A DNA stretch of 64,000 nucleotides from Shewanella mangrovi. GTDB taxonomy: Bacteria > Pseudomonadota > Gammaproteobacteria > Enterobacterales > Shewanellaceae. The notes below the pieces were generated by a model. It made no database searches. It saw only the letters and a program-made list of their open reading frames with translations, and was not told the origin of the DNA. The first letter of the stretch is position 1. The number at the start of each line of letters is the position of its first letter. The stretch covers positions 124,001-188,000 of the forward strand of contig NZ_JPEO01000005.1 of assembly GCF_000753795.1 (NCBI RefSeq), read 5' to 3'. The position numbers were made by a program, and so were the translations under genes. Shown here piece after piece: positions 8,533 to 17,376 of the stretch.

Positions 8533-8612
8533 CTTGCGGCGTGGTGGCTTGTTTCACCGCAACGCAAGGCTTCCCGACCGCAGGGTTCAGTTTGAACCCT
8601 GCTCCTTTTTTG
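8533..8612 (+). ncRNA. Candidate small RNA with terminator-like 3' hairpin
   Basis: Two well-formed stem-loops lie on the + strand of the gap between the esterase and yhbQ. The first, 8533-8568, pairs CTTGCG with CGCAAG, then has a 2x2 internal loop and an inner stem capped by GCTTGTTT. The second, 8580-8602, is a perfect 10-bp stem (GCAGGGTTCA/TGAACCCTGC) with a T-rich tail from 8603. AT-rich sequence at 8450-8500 could hold a promoter, but no good -10/-35 pair is visible. The second hairpin overlaps the last codons and stop of the opposite-strand yhbQ, and the T tract coincides with Lys codons, so it may only be a shared 3' end. No known sRNA family was recognised. Confidence 0.35.
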
Positions 8613-8883
8613 CTATCAGTTGCAGTTTTTGCGTCCGCGATAGCTGTTTCACTTGCCACTCCCGTTGATGTGCTGCGCGTTTATCGCCAATCAACTCATG
8701 ATACGCTAACTGCAGCGGCCCGCGACCTCGCAGGTATTTTGCTGCTTTAGCGCCGCCTGCCTGATGCTCTTTAAAACGGCGCTCGACGTCGGTAGTGACG
8801 CCGGTATACAACTCGCCGCCGTGACAGCGGATCATATACAGGTGCCATTGCTGTGTTTCAGTCATCAGCAGCTTACTGCTCAA
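8587..8883 (-). CDS. yhbQ: GIY-YIG nuclease superfamily protein, UPF0213/YhbQ type
   Basis: 98 residues from the ATG at 8883; a second in-frame ATG at 8865 (MTETQQWHLY) is equally plausible and would remove the overlap with the peptidase stop at 8873. The GIY-YIG core is visible as HLYMIRC...ELYTGVTTDVERRFKEHQ, with the two tyrosines and the catalytic-region Arg. The conserved KAAKYLRGRGP and helical REWQVKQLSR segments are typical of the stand-alone YhbQ/YazA group. The whole family length is present. Its cellular role is poorly defined; a DNA repair or processing nuclease is assumed from the fold. It is translationally linked to the upstream S9 peptidase gene. Confidence 0.9.
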   Translation of the reverse strand: MSSKLLMTETQQWHLYMIRCHGGELYTGVTTDVERRFKEHQAGGAKAAKYLRGRGPLQLAYHELIGDKRAAHQREWQVKQLSRTQKLQLIAKKEQGSN

Positions 8884-11020
8884 TGCCGAGCAGTTTGAGG
8901 AAGAAGGCGTACTCTAACGCCGTATCTTCATAGCGACGATAACGCCCGCTCTTACCGCCGTGACCTGCTTCCATATCCATGTTGAGCAGCAACAGATGGT
9001 CGTCAGTTTTATAGTCACGTAATTTGGCGACCCATTTAGCTGGTTCAAAATACTGCACCTGCGAATCATGTAAGCCACTGGTGACCAGCAGGTGCGGGTA
9101 GGCCTGTTGCTTAATGTTGTCGTAGGGGGAATAACTCAACATATAGTCGAAGTAGGTTTTCTTATTCGGGTTGCCCCACTCATCATATTCGTTGGTGGTG
9201 AGCGGGATTGATTCATCCAACATAGTGGTCACTACATCCACAAACGGTACGTGGGCAGCCATGGCGAGGTAGAGCTCTGGTGCTTGGTTAGCAACTGCGC
9301 CCATCAGCAGACCACCGGCACTGCCACCTGCGGCGACCACTTTGCCAGCGGCGCCATATTTCTCCGCCACTAAACCACGGGTGACATCTTCAAAATCATT
9401 GAAGCTGTTTTGCTTGTGCAACAGTTTGCCATTTTCGTACCAAGCGCGGCCGAGCGTTTCGCTGCCACGCACATGGGCAATGGCATACACTACGCCGCGG
9501 TCGAGCAGACTCAGCACTGCGTCATCAAAGTCAGGGTCAATCACGATGCCGTAAGAGCCGTAGCCGTAGACATACAGCGGGTTAGTGCCATCGTGGCGGA
9601 ACTTATCTTTACGATAAACCAAGGTCACCGGCACTAAGGCGCCATCGCGTGCGGTGATGCGCAGCCGCTCACTTTGATAATTGTGCTTATCAAAGCCCCC
9701 TACAACCTGACGTTGCTTCAGCAGCGTGCGTTTACCCGGTTGATCTAAGTCGTAAACATAGGTGGAGTCAGGTGTGGTTGGACTGGAGTAACGAACTCGC
9801 AGTTCACGTGCATGCTGGTTGAGATTAACGCCTAGGCTTACCACATATGCGGGATCATCAAATTGCAGTTCATAGCCGCGATTCGGGTTGGCATCTGGAT
9901 ACACTACGATATGCGTCAGACCATTTTCACGGGTTTGCAACGCCAGATAGTTATCCAATACCAATACTTCTTCGAGCAATACATCGGGATTGTGGCCAAT
10001 CACCTGCTGCCAGGCATTTTTGTCGGCGGCATCGGCCATATTGACCTTCATTAAGCGGAAGTTTTCCGCTTGCCAGTTGGTCAAAATAAAGAAGTCGTTG
10101 GCACGTTTGACGATGTGATATTCCACACCTTCTTCACGCGGGGTGACCACCTGAAACTGCCCTAATGGCGCACTGCTATCCAACACTAATACTTCGCTTG
10201 TGGTGGTGCTTTCACAAGACAGCACCACGCGGCTTTCATCTAGGCTACTGCCGAGACTGATATAGTAAGCATCGTCTTTCTCTTCATAGACCAACTGATC
10301 TTGCGCCTGTGGTGTGCCCAATTTGTGGCGAAATACCTGATAGCCAAGCAGTGTTTGCGGATCTTTGGCAATATAAAACAGATAGCGGTTGTCTTTACTC
10401 CATGCCAGACCCGCTTCATCCACATTTTGCAGCACATCATTCAGCAGTTGACCAGCGCTAAGATCCTTGATGTAGACGCTGAAGATGCGGCGGCTGAGCG
10501 TGTCTTCGGCAAATGCCATCAACTGTTCATTCGGACTGATGCTGACGCTACCGAGTGAGTAAAAATCGTGGCCGACGGCGCGTTGATTGCTGTCGAGCAG
10601 TAACTGTGCTCGGCCATTGAGTGACTCTGACCGCTCCAGCAGGGGATATTCTTTACCTGCTTCAAAACGACGTGAATACCAATGAGCATGCCATTTATAT
10701 GGCGCCGAGCTCTCTGCTGGGTTGAGTCTTGCCGTCATTTCAGTAAACAGTTTGCTTTTCAGCCCCTCAAACGGCTTGAGCTTTTCAGCGGTGTAAGCGT
10801 TTTCCTGGGTCAAATAATCCAGCATTTTAGGATTGGTGCGGCTATCGTCGCGCAACCAGTAATAGTTGTCGGTACGGGTCACACCGTGGGTGGTCATTTG
10901 ATGCGGTATTTTCGTTGCCACTGGCGGTACAACAGGTTTATCTGCGGTCATGGTATTTGTGCATCCACATAGCCATAAGGCGATGGTTATCAATCCGAGG
11001 GGGCGTAACTGTTTGATCAT
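8873..11020 (-). CDS. S9 family serine peptidase (oligopeptidase B/prolyl oligopeptidase type), lipoprotein
   Basis: 715 residues with a lipoprotein signal (LITIALWLCGC, lipid on Cys20). The N-terminal part, about 40-430, is the seven-bladed propeller that gates peptide access. It begins with the characteristic HGVTRTDNYYWLRDD motif of protease II. The C-terminal alpha/beta-hydrolase carries Ser567 in GGSAGG, Asp652 in GLHDSQV and His687 in AGHGGKSGR. It should trim short peptides, probably after basic or proline residues, in the periplasm or at the outer membrane. Cytosolic oligopeptidase B lacks this lipoprotein signal. The gene overlaps yhbQ by 11 bases and is divergent from ribB. Confidence 0.93.
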   Translation of the reverse strand: MIKQLRPLGLITIALWLCGCTNTMTADKPVVPPVATKIPHQMTTHGVTRTDNYYWLRDDSRTNPKMLDYLTQENAYTAEKLKPFEGLKSKLFTEMTARLNPAESSAPYKWHAHWYSRRFEAGKEYPLLERSESLNGRAQLLLDSNQRAVGHDFYSLGSVSISPNEQLMAFAEDTLSRRIFSVYIKDLSAGQLLNDVLQNVDEAGLAWSKDNRYLFYIAKDPQTLLGYQVFRHKLGTPQAQDQLVYEEKDDAYYISLGSSLDESRVVLSCESTTTSEVLVLDSSAPLGQFQVVTPREEGVEYHIVKRANDFFILTNWQAENFRLMKVNMADAADKNAWQQVIGHNPDVLLEEVLVLDNYLALQTRENGLTHIVVYPDANPNRGYELQFDDPAYVVSLGVNLNQHARELRVRYSSPTTPDSTYVYDLDQPGKRTLLKQRQVVGGFDKHNYQSERLRITARDGALVPVTLVYRKDKFRHDGTNPLYVYGYGSYGIVIDPDFDDAVLSLLDRGVVYAIAHVRGSETLGRAWYENGKLLHKQNSFNDFEDVTRGLVAEKYGAAGKVVAAGGSAGGLLMGAVANQAPELYLAMAAHVPFVDVVTTMLDESIPLTTNEYDEWGNPNKKTYFDYMLSYSPYDNIKQQAYPHLLVTSGLHDSQVQYFEPAKWVAKLRDYKTDDHLLLLNMDMEAGHGGKSGRYRRYEDTALEYAFFLKLLGIEQ

Positions 11021-11227
11021 GAGTTCTTTTCCGCTATCAGTGCCATCATCATCAATGATTGACAGCTCACTAATCGGCCACTGAACACAGACAACAGGCC
11101 ATTAACAACTATAGTGACAATAAGCGGGCCTGTACCGCAAGTGTTGCATGATAAATGTGATTCAAGGTGTTGTTATTTCTTCGGTTGAGGCGCATGATCT
11201 TAACCGAGCTGAGCAATCAGCCACTAT

Positions 11228-11412
11228 TCTCAGGGCGGGGTGTGATTCCCCACCGGCGGTAAATCGTCAGTCATATGACTTGCGAAAGCCCGCGAGCGCT
11301 CGGCGTTGCCGAGGACAGCAGATCTGGTGCCATCAACCGCAGTTGATTATTCCAGAGCCGACGGTGTTGCCAATTGCAGATTGGTTCAGTCCGGATGGGA
11401 GAGAATATGACA
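11228..11412 (+). promoter_or_regulatory. FMN riboswitch (RFN element) upstream of ribB
   Basis: All the conserved RFN blocks appear in order: CTCAGGGCGGGGTG, CCCCACCGGCGGTAAAT, AAAGCCCGCGAGCG, the CAGATCTGGTG segment, CAGAGCCGACGGT, and CAGTCCGGATGGGAGAGAATA. FMN binding should stabilise the aptamer and reduce ribB expression. The 500-bp gap from 11021 contains this leader; the stretch before 11226 should hold its promoter and that of the divergent peptidase, but I do not see clear boxes. Confidence 0.97.
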
Positions 11413-11431
11413 TAACTTCGTCTAGTCGAAG

Positions 11432-11477
11432 TAGATAGCCATCGGTGCATGCCGATGCGCAGTGCCATCTCTTTTTT
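11432..11477 (+). terminator. Riboswitch expression platform (terminator)
   Basis: A hairpin of inner stem CATCGG/CCGATG plus an outer AGATAGC/GCCATCT pairing is followed by six T residues, between the aptamer and the ribB start. It is consistent with transcription attenuation when FMN is bound. Confidence 0.8.
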
Positions 11478-11520
11478 GCCCTGATTCTGTAAAAAACCAT
11501 GTTTTTAAAGGACTTTTACC

Positions 11521-12174
11521 ATGAATCAGTCTCTGCTTACGCCTTTTGGTACTCCTATTGAACGCGTTGAAACTGCGCTTGCCGCATTACGTGACGGCAA
11601 TGGGGTATTAGTGGTCGATGATGAAGACCGTGAAAACGAAGGCGATATGATCTTTGCCGCTGAAACCTTAACCAGCCAACAAATGGCGCTGCTTATTCGC
11701 GAAGGCAGTGGCATTGTCTGTTTATGTCTAACCGACGAACAAGCGAACGCCTTAAACCTTGCACCTATGGTGCAGGATAACTCAAGTCAATTTGGTACGC
11801 CGTTTACGGTCAGTATTGAAGCCAAACATGGCGTGACCACCGGAGTTTCAGCGGCGGATCGCGTGACCACAGTTAAAACTGCCATTGCGGCCGATGCCAA
11901 GCCGGAAGACTTAGCTCGTCCCGGCCATGTGTTCCCGCTGCGTGCTCAGGCAAATGGCGTATTTGCTCGCCGTGGCCACACTGAAGCGACCGTGGATTTG
12001 ATGAAGTTGGCGGGCCTCAAGCCTGCCGGTGTGCTGTGTGAAGTCACCAATGAAGACGGCACTATGGCGCGCTTGCCCGGCATTATCGCTTTTGGTGAAC
12101 GGCACAACATGCCAGTGCTGAGCATTGAAGATATTGTCGCTTATCGCCAATCTCTGTTGGCGGCGGCAGTGTAA
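11521..12174 (+). CDS. ribB: 3,4-dihydroxy-2-butanone-4-phosphate synthase
   Basis: 217 residues, the usual length of stand-alone RibB. It turns ribulose 5-phosphate into 3,4-dihydroxy-2-butanone 4-phosphate plus formate, the four-carbon donor of riboflavin synthesis. Signatures include the acidic metal/catalytic loop [16 protein letters not shown] (about residues 32-47), GSGIVCLCL, the [13 protein letters not shown] equivalent ([13 protein letters not shown]), PGHVFPL and [11 protein letters not shown], followed by [10 protein letters not shown]. No GTP cyclohydrolase II domain is fused. A separate ribB outside the main rib operon, controlled by an FMN riboswitch, is common in gammaproteobacteria. 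GGACTTTT lies just before the ATG. Confidence 0.97.
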   Translation: MNQSLLTPFGTPIERVETALAALRDGNGVLVVDDEDRENEGDMIFAAETLTSQQMALLIREGSGIVCLCLTDEQANALNLAPMVQDNSSQFGTPFTVSIEAKHGVTTGVSAADRVTTVKTAIAADAKPEDLARPGHVFPLRAQANGVFARRGHTEATVDLMKLAGLKPAGVLCEVTNEDGTMARLPGIIAFGERHNMPVLSIEDIVAYRQSLLAAAV

Positions 12175-12199
12175 GCTCTTGCTCCGCAGCAATTAAGGT

Positions 12200-12237
12200 A
12201 CGGCCAGTCGGCAGTGATTGTTGATTGGCCGTTTTTA
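12200..12237 (+). terminator. ribB terminator
   Basis: A 10-bp stem (ACGGCCAGTC 12200-12209, GATTGGCCGT 12223-12232, one G-U pair) is followed by five T residues. Confidence 0.88.
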
Positions 12238-12339
12238 TTGTTGCCGCTGGCTAACAAATTCTGTGGGCAAATATGCGCGTTGCGTTTCAGCGTGGCATAA
12301 TAGCCCGCAATTCGTCATTCAAGAACTCCGAGGTTGTCT

Positions 12340-13584
12340 ATGTCCAAACCACAGGACCCTTGCGCCCAACCGACATTGCTTCATCCGAATGAAGCCCTGC
12401 CCAAACTGTTACAGCAAGTCACGACTATTGAAGACACCGAAGCGGTGGCGCTCACCGACGCATTAGGTCGAGTGTTGGCGGAAGATCTCGCCAGCAGCAT
12501 CGAAATGCCGCCGTTTGATAATTCCGGCATGGATGGTTACGCCTACCGTTTTGCCGATTTGCCACAAACCGGCACATTAAAGCTGATCGGCCGCTCTTTT
12601 GCGGGTCATCCGTTTGATGGGGAATTTGAACCCGGCAGCTGCGTGCGCATCATGACTGGGGCAGAAGTGCCTGCCGGTTACGATACTGTGCAGATGCAGG
12701 AATACGCTCAGGTTGATGGCGATAACATCACCCTGGAGCCGTGCAAACAGCAAGGTGAAAACGTGCGCCATCGCGCGGGTGAGTTAGCGATTGGTCAGAA
12801 AGTGCTAACAGCGGGCACCCTGATCCGTGCCGCGGAGATGGGCGTGATTGCCACCATTGGTCTCGCTTCTGTGCGGGTGTTTCGCCGTGTGAAAGTCGCT
12901 TTCTTCAGCACCGGAGATGAGCTGCGCCCACTGGGCAGTGAGTTACAGCCGGGGCAGATTTATGATTCCAACCGCTATGCCATTAAAGGCTTGTTGGAGC
13001 GTTTGGGCGTCGAGTGGATTGATTTAGGCGTGATCAAAGATGACCGCGAGTCGATCCGCGATGCTTTCCGTCAAGCGGCATCAATGGCCGACATGGTGCT
13101 GACCTCCGGTGGCGTGTCTGTTGGTGAAGCCGACTTCACTAAGCAAGTGCTCGATGAAGAAGGCAAAATCACCTTTTGGAAGCTGGCGATGAAGCCGGGT
13201 AAGCCATTTGCGATGGGACATATCGGCAGCGCTATCTTCTGCGGTTTGCCGGGGAATCCGGTATCGACGATGGTGACGTTCTACAAGCTGGTGCTACCGC
13301 TGCTGCATAAATTGCAGGGCATGAAGCCTGTGACGCCGTTACAGCTGCAAGCGACATTGACCAGCCCGATTGGCAAAAAGCCGGGCCGTGTTGAATATCA
13401 GCGCGGAATTTTGAGTCGTGCCGAAGATGGTAGTTTACATGTCTGCACCACTGGCTCGCAGGATTCATCTCAGATGAGCTCGATGCACTCTGCCAACTGC
13501 TTTATTGTGTTGGAGCAGATGCAAGGCAGTGTGGCTGCCGACAGTGTCGTTACGGTTGAACCCTTTAACTCTGTGCTTTGCTAA
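12340..13584 (+). CDS. moeA: Molybdopterin molybdenumtransferase
   Basis: 414 residues from the ATG at 12340, which has CCGAGG six bases upstream; the TTG six bases earlier is less likely. MoeA inserts molybdate into adenylylated molybdopterin. Domain I/II motifs include GRVLAEDL, PPFDNSGMDGYA (substrate pocket), GSCVRIMTGAEVPAGYDTV and the following beta-domain. The MoCF/MogA-like domain carries FFSTGDEL, QIYDSNRYAI, LTSGGVSVGEADF and the loop MKPGKPFAMG...GLPGNPVS. Domain IV closes the protein. It is followed by moeB after 17 bases, forming the moeAB operon found in many gammaproteobacteria. Its product supports molybdoenzymes such as formate dehydrogenases and nitrate or DMSO reductases. 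Confidence 0.97.
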   Translation: MSKPQDPCAQPTLLHPNEALPKLLQQVTTIEDTEAVALTDALGRVLAEDLASSIEMPPFDNSGMDGYAYRFADLPQTGTLKLIGRSFAGHPFDGEFEPGSCVRIMTGAEVPAGYDTVQMQEYAQVDGDNITLEPCKQQGENVRHRAGELAIGQKVLTAGTLIRAAEMGVIATIGLASVRVFRRVKVAFFSTGDELRPLGSELQPGQIYDSNRYAIKGLLERLGVEWIDLGVIKDDRESIRDAFRQAASMADMVLTSGGVSVGEADFTKQVLDEEGKITFWKLAMKPGKPFAMGHIGSAIFCGLPGNPVSTMVTFYKLVLPLLHKLQGMKPVTPLQLQATLTSPIGKKPGRVEYQRGILSRAEDGSLHVCTTGSQDSSQMSSMHSANCFIVLEQMQGSVAADSVVTVEPFNSVLC

Positions 13585-13601
13585 CCCCCAAGGTCGCGAT
13601 A

Positions 13602-14354
13602 ATGGATGAGATCCTGTCTGATAGTGAACTGATGCGTTATAGCCGTCAGATCTCCCTCAAAGGAATGGACATTGACGGGCAGGAATTGCTCAAACAATCA
13701 CGGGTATTGATGATCGGCGCGGGCGGCTTAGGTTGTACCGCCGCGCTGTATCTGACCGTGGCCGGTATTGGCCATCTAACGTTGGTGGACTTTGACACTG
13801 TGGATGTGTCCAACTTGCAGCGACAAGTGCTGCATACCGACGCTAACGTTGGCCAAGCCAAAGTCGACTCAGCCAAGGCGAGTTTGCTGCAGCACAATCC
13901 ACACCTTAGCATTGACACTATCAATCAAGTGCTGGATGACCCAGAGATTGATGCTTTGGTGGCGGAACACACGATAGTGGTGGATTGCACTGACAATCTG
14001 ATGGTACGCAATCAGCTCAATCGAGCCTGCTTTAAGCATAAGGTACCTTTGGTATCTGCCGCAGCTATTCGTATGGAAGGGCTGATCACAGTATTTAACT
14101 ATCAGGCCGCACAACCCTGTTATCACTGTTTCTCCAGTCTGTTTGGCGAGCAGCAATTGAGCTGTGTTGAGGCCGGCATTTTGGCACCTGTGGTCGGCAT
14201 GATGGGCTGCTTAGAAGCGACTGAGGCGATTAAAGTGATCACAGGGATGGGCAAACCGCTCTATGGCCGTATTTTGATGGTCGATGCCATGACCATGGAG
14301 TTTCGCGAGATGAAACTGCCGAAACAGCCCAACTGTGCGGTATGTGGCCACTAA
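13602..14354 (+). CDS. moeB: Molybdopterin-synthase adenylyltransferase
   Basis: 250 residues from the ATG at 13602. The E1-like enzyme adenylates the C-terminal glycine of MoaD. The nucleotide-binding motif MIGAGGLGC (about 37-45), the acidic LVDFDTVDVSNLQRQVLH segment and the DCTDNLMVRNQLN motif are intact. Two zinc-binding pairs are visible (PCYHCF and NCAVCGH at the C-terminus). No rhodanese domain is fused, matching the E. coli form. It sits 17 bases after moeA and ends the operon before a strong terminator. Confidence 0.95.
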   Translation: MDEILSDSELMRYSRQISLKGMDIDGQELLKQSRVLMIGAGGLGCTAALYLTVAGIGHLTLVDFDTVDVSNLQRQVLHTDANVGQAKVDSAKASLLQHNPHLSIDTINQVLDDPEIDALVAEHTIVVDCTDNLMVRNQLNRACFKHKVPLVSAAAIRMEGLITVFNYQAAQPCYHCFSSLFGEQQLSCVEAGILAPVVGMMGCLEATEAIKVITGMGKPLYGRILMVDAMTMEFREMKLPKQPNCAVCGH

Positions 14355-14376
14355 GTAGCCGTGTCCGCAGCTTACT

Positions 14377-14402
14377 AAAGGTCGCCATCGGCGACCTTTT
14401 TT
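14377..14402 (+). terminator. moeAB terminator
   Basis: A 10-bp stem AAAGGTCGCC/GGCGACCTTT with a three-base loop is followed by T residues. Confidence 0.92.
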
Positions 14403-14536
14403 ACTGCCCTAATTTGCTCAGGTGGCAGTGTTAACGTTATTGAGACCTACCAAGGTAAAGTCAGCCGTCAGTCGTAGACATTTGTGCTAAAAATCGCGAT
14501 GATCCGCGCGCTCGCATGTAAAAGGAATTTAACGAC

Positions 14537-15196
14537 ATGGAAAACACCGTATTTGACCGCCGCGACACCAACGACAAGGTGATCGGCAGCCAACTGTATA
14601 ACCTGATCATCGGCCTGACCTTACTGTGGGGCTTCGCGATTAACTACCTGATGGTGCAAACCATCGACCCAAGTATTATTATCTCCGTCCCTCCGCTGCT
14701 GTTCTTTGGCGGTTACTTCGTCTGCTGTTTTATCGGCATCGCCATGTTCAGCAAATCTGACAGTCCGGTGGTGAGCTTTATCGGCTACAACTTGGTGGTG
14801 ATCCCGTTTGGCTTAGTGATCAACGTCGTGGTTAGCGGCTATGACCCCATGTTGGTGGTAGAAGCGATGCGCATTACTACGCTGGTAACGCTGGGTATGA
14901 TGGTGCTGGGCACTTTATTTCCTGCCTTTTTCGCTAAAATCGGCCGCGCACTGTTTATCTCACTGTTGGTGGTGATTGTGGTCGAGTTGGTAGAGATGTT
15001 TATCTTCAACGTGCACCACAGCATTCTCGATTGGGTCGTGGCGGTGATCTTCTGTGGTTACATCGGCTACGACTGGGGACGCGCTAATATGATCCCCAAA
15101 ACCGTGGATAACGCAATTGATAGCGCCGCGGCGCTGTACATGGACATCATCAACCTGTTCCTGCGTATTTTGCGCATTCTCGGTAGTCGCCGTTAG
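14537..15196 (+). CDS. Bax inhibitor-1 (BI-1)/YccA-like membrane protein
   Basis: 219 residues with about seven membrane segments; the first begins near LYNLIIGLTLLWG. The C-terminal signature NAIDSAAALYMDIINLFLRILRILG matches the BI-1/TMBIM family, as does the DWGRANMIP loop with conserved acidic residues in the last helices. Bacterial members (YccA, YbhL, BsYetJ) act as pH-sensitive calcium leak channels or interact with FtsH. This protein lacks an obvious cytosolic domain. It stands alone between terminators. The assignment to the family is firm; the exact transport role is not. Confidence 0.85.
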   Translation: MENTVFDRRDTNDKVIGSQLYNLIIGLTLLWGFAINYLMVQTIDPSIIISVPPLLFFGGYFVCCFIGIAMFSKSDSPVVSFIGYNLVVIPFGLVINVVVSGYDPMLVVEAMRITTLVTLGMMVLGTLFPAFFAKIGRALFISLLVVIVVELVEMFIFNVHHSILDWVVAVIFCGYIGYDWGRANMIPKTVDNAIDSAAALYMDIINLFLRILRILGSRR

Positions 15197-15222
15197 CCAC
15201 CGCTGGTGGAATCGTGACCAAC

Positions 15223-15250
15223 AAAAAAGGCTCCTGCAGGAGCCTTTTTT
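15223..15250. terminator. Bidirectional terminator
   Basis: Perfect palindrome AAAAAAGGCTCCTGCAGGAG continuing into CCTTTTTT. It can end the BI-1 gene on + and the CMD-family gene on -. Confidence 0.9.
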
Positions 15251-15354
15251 GTTATCGATGCGCTATCGTCCACGCATGGGTCAAAGACAGTACACAATAG
15301 TGTGTGCGATTGACGGGTTAAGATCTCGGGCCGATAGCTATCAAATAGGTTTTG

Positions 15355-16071
15355 CTATTTCTTGGCCGCCGCTAATGCCTGCTCAAGCACTTGCTCAGCA
15401 TTGGCAGCGACGTCATCACCACAGGCTTTTTTCATCAAACCAACAAAGCTTTTCAGCTGCTCAGGCGTAATGCCATTGTTCATGCTGATGAAGTAGTGGG
15501 CGCCTAACTGGCTGTTAACCCCTTGCATATTGGCCAGTGCTGCAATGGTGGCAACTTCACGTTGTTTCCATGACAGTACACCGCGCTCAAAAATATCGCC
15601 AAACAGGTGTGCTTTCAGGTATTCGTCAATTGCAGGAGCAAAGTCAAACAGTGCGCCTTTAACTTCACGACCAACCAATTTAGTTTGGTTAGCACCGCCA
15701 ATTTCTAGGCTGGATTTGCCTGCAGGAATAGGTTTTCCGGCTTCACCTTCGGTGTCGTTAATACCTTTGCTCTTACGTTCTTCCAATACTTTCATAAAGG
15801 TGCCGAGCGCATTTAAGCTGCGTGGAAAGCCTGTATATGCGTAGAGCTGCACTAGCACTTCTTTAATTTCGTTGACGGTAAGCCCGGCATCTAAACCCGC
15901 ATTCAAACTGGCTTGCAGCTGGTCAATTTCGCCAGCAGCAGCGTGGGCTGCAATAGGGATAATCGCTTGCTCTTTGGTATCAAATTCTGATGTCATCGCG
16001 TGTGCCTCCGTAACGCAAAATATTGAGATGAATAGCAACACGAAACTGTTGAGCAATTTGGCTATCTTCAT
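15355..16071 (-). CDS. Exported carboxymuconolactone decarboxylase (CMD/AhpD-like) family protein
   Basis: 238 residues. A signal peptide (MKIAKLLNSFVLLFISIFCVTEAHA) precedes two CMD-like helical repeats, about residues 35-105 (AAGEIDQLQASLNAGLDAGLTVNEIKEVLVQLYAYTGFPRSLNAL) and 155-230 (LSWKQREVATIAALANMQG...GITPEQLKSFV). The EVLVQLYAYTGFP motif is typical. The CXXC redox pair of AhpD is absent, so peroxidase activity is unlikely. Export is unusual for the family. It is divergent from an AraC regulator whose N-terminal domain is typical of regulators of small aldehyde- or aromatic-related enzymes, and the pair is probably functionally linked. The reaction is unknown. Confidence 0.85.
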   Translation of the reverse strand: MKIAKLLNSFVLLFISIFCVTEAHAMTSEFDTKEQAIIPIAAHAAAGEIDQLQASLNAGLDAGLTVNEIKEVLVQLYAYTGFPRSLNALGTFMKVLEERKSKGINDTEGEAGKPIPAGKSSLEIGGANQTKLVGREVKGALFDFAPAIDEYLKAHLFGDIFERGVLSWKQREVATIAALANMQGVNSQLGAHYFISMNNGITPEQLKSFVGLMKKACGDDVAANAEQVLEQALAAAKK

Positions 16072-16446
16072 AAAATATCCTTTTTATTCGATGTCAGACA
16101 GCTACCACCACTGTACCCGTTGCCATCTATTTACAGGGGATTGATTGTTCCTACTCTATGCGCATATTGTCAGTAGGTGCTAGCCTATTCGTGTTGTAAT
16201 CATTGCCTGATCTTACAAAGTAATGCCTCAATGATAGCGCACCGCTGGCCGCTTTGGGCGAGTATGAACTTAGTTTAATTATTGAGATGGCATTGTTGAA
16301 TGAATTCAAATTGGCTGTTTAATTAATGGTTAAATCACCACAGACAATTAACATCTTGGTGATTGTAACTCTGCGTCCTTATTACTTAAAATGCTCAAGC
16401 TAAGTTCGCATTGTGGCCGACAAGTTTATCGATGAAGTGAGTTGTT
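16072..16446. promoter_or_regulatory. Divergent control region between CMD gene and AraC regulator
   Basis: 375 bases with no gene. It should contain both divergent promoters. I see no convincing repeat pair for AraC binding and no hairpin of note. Confidence 0.4.
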
Positions 16447-17376
16447 ATGATGAAAAATGAATCTCAATTTTGCAGCGAGTCAATGCAATCGGCCTCTGCG
16501 CGATTAATTGCGTTAATTGACAAGTGGACCGCGGCAGATTCGCAGTTTGTAACAGCGATCCCCGGCTTAAAATTGACGCGTTTTACCGCCACTACTCCGT
16601 CGATAAGTTATACCCATCAGCCCAGCTTGTGTTTGATCGCCCAAGGTCGCAAAGGTGTCCTGCTCGGTGATAAACACTATCTGTATGACGCCAGTCAGTT
16701 TTTACTGTCATCGATGGAGTTGCCGGTTATCGCCAATATTGCCGAAGCCAGTGTTGAGCGCCCCTATTTGAGCCTAGCACTGGAGCTGGATCTGAAAGCA
16801 TTGTCGGAGCTGATTATCGAAGGTGAGTTTCCGCTCGCCAACGTGCGCCAACCGCAGACCGCCATCAGCGTTGGCGTGTTGACGCCAGAATTGCTCGACG
16901 CCATTGTGCGCCTGTTAAGTTTGCAGGATGAGCCGCAAAGCATTCGTATGTTGGCACCGCTGATCACCCGTGAAATCTATTATCGCTTGCTGAGCACTGA
17001 GCAGGGCGGTCGCTTGCAGCAATTGGTGGCGGCAGGAAGCCATAGTCATCAGATTTCTAAGGCGATTAGCTGGCTAAAAAGTAACTTCACTGCATCGTTG
17101 TCGATTGATGAACTGGCGTCAGATGCGGGCATGAGTAAGTCGGCGTTTTATACCCATTTTCGCGCGATTACCTCAATGACACCGCTGCAGTTTCAAAAGA
17201 AATTGCGTTTAGGCGAAGCGCGGCGCTTGATGCTGACGGAAAACCTCGATGCCATGTCGACCAGCTTTCAGGTCGGCTATGAAAGTCCGTCACAATTTAG
17301 TCGTGAATACAGTCGCTTATTTGGGGCGCCGCCGTTGACCGACATTCGCAAATTAAAAGAGAGCGACGCCGCTTAG
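16447..17376 (+). CDS. AraC family transcriptional regulator
   Basis: 309 residues. The N-terminal ligand-binding domain (about 25-185) carries the AraC_N (PF06719) pattern: FTATTPSISYTHQPSLCLIAQGRKGVLLGDKHYLYDASQFLLSSMELPV. The C-terminal pair of HTH motifs includes SLSIDELASDAGMSKSAFYTHF and MSTSFQVGYESPSQFSREYSRLFG. Close relatives (YqhC-like) respond to aldehydes and activate neighbouring oxidoreductases. The divergent CMD-family gene is the natural target; a yqhD-type gene also exists at 48406-49572. Stop codons overlap with the convergent Lrp gene in TTAG. A second ATG follows immediately. Confidence 0.92.
   Translation: MMKNESQFCSESMQSASARLIALIDKWTAADSQFVTAIPGLKLTRFTATTPSISYTHQPSLCLIAQGRKGVLLGDKHYLYDASQFLLSSMELPVIANIAEASVERPYLSLALELDLKALSELIIEGEFPLANVRQPQTAISVGVLTPELLDAIVRLLSLQDEPQSIRMLAPLITREIYYRLLSTEQGGRLQQLVAAGSHSHQISKAISWLKSNFTASLSIDELASDAGMSKSAFYTHFRAITSMTPLQFQKKLRLGEARRLMLTENLDAMSTSFQVGYESPSQFSREYSRLFGAPPLTDIRKLKESDAA

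Noticed and set aside
8533..8612. Known sRNA such as Spot 42 or RyhB at this locus
   Set aside because: The sequence and flanking genes do not resemble either; kept only as an unnamed candidate.
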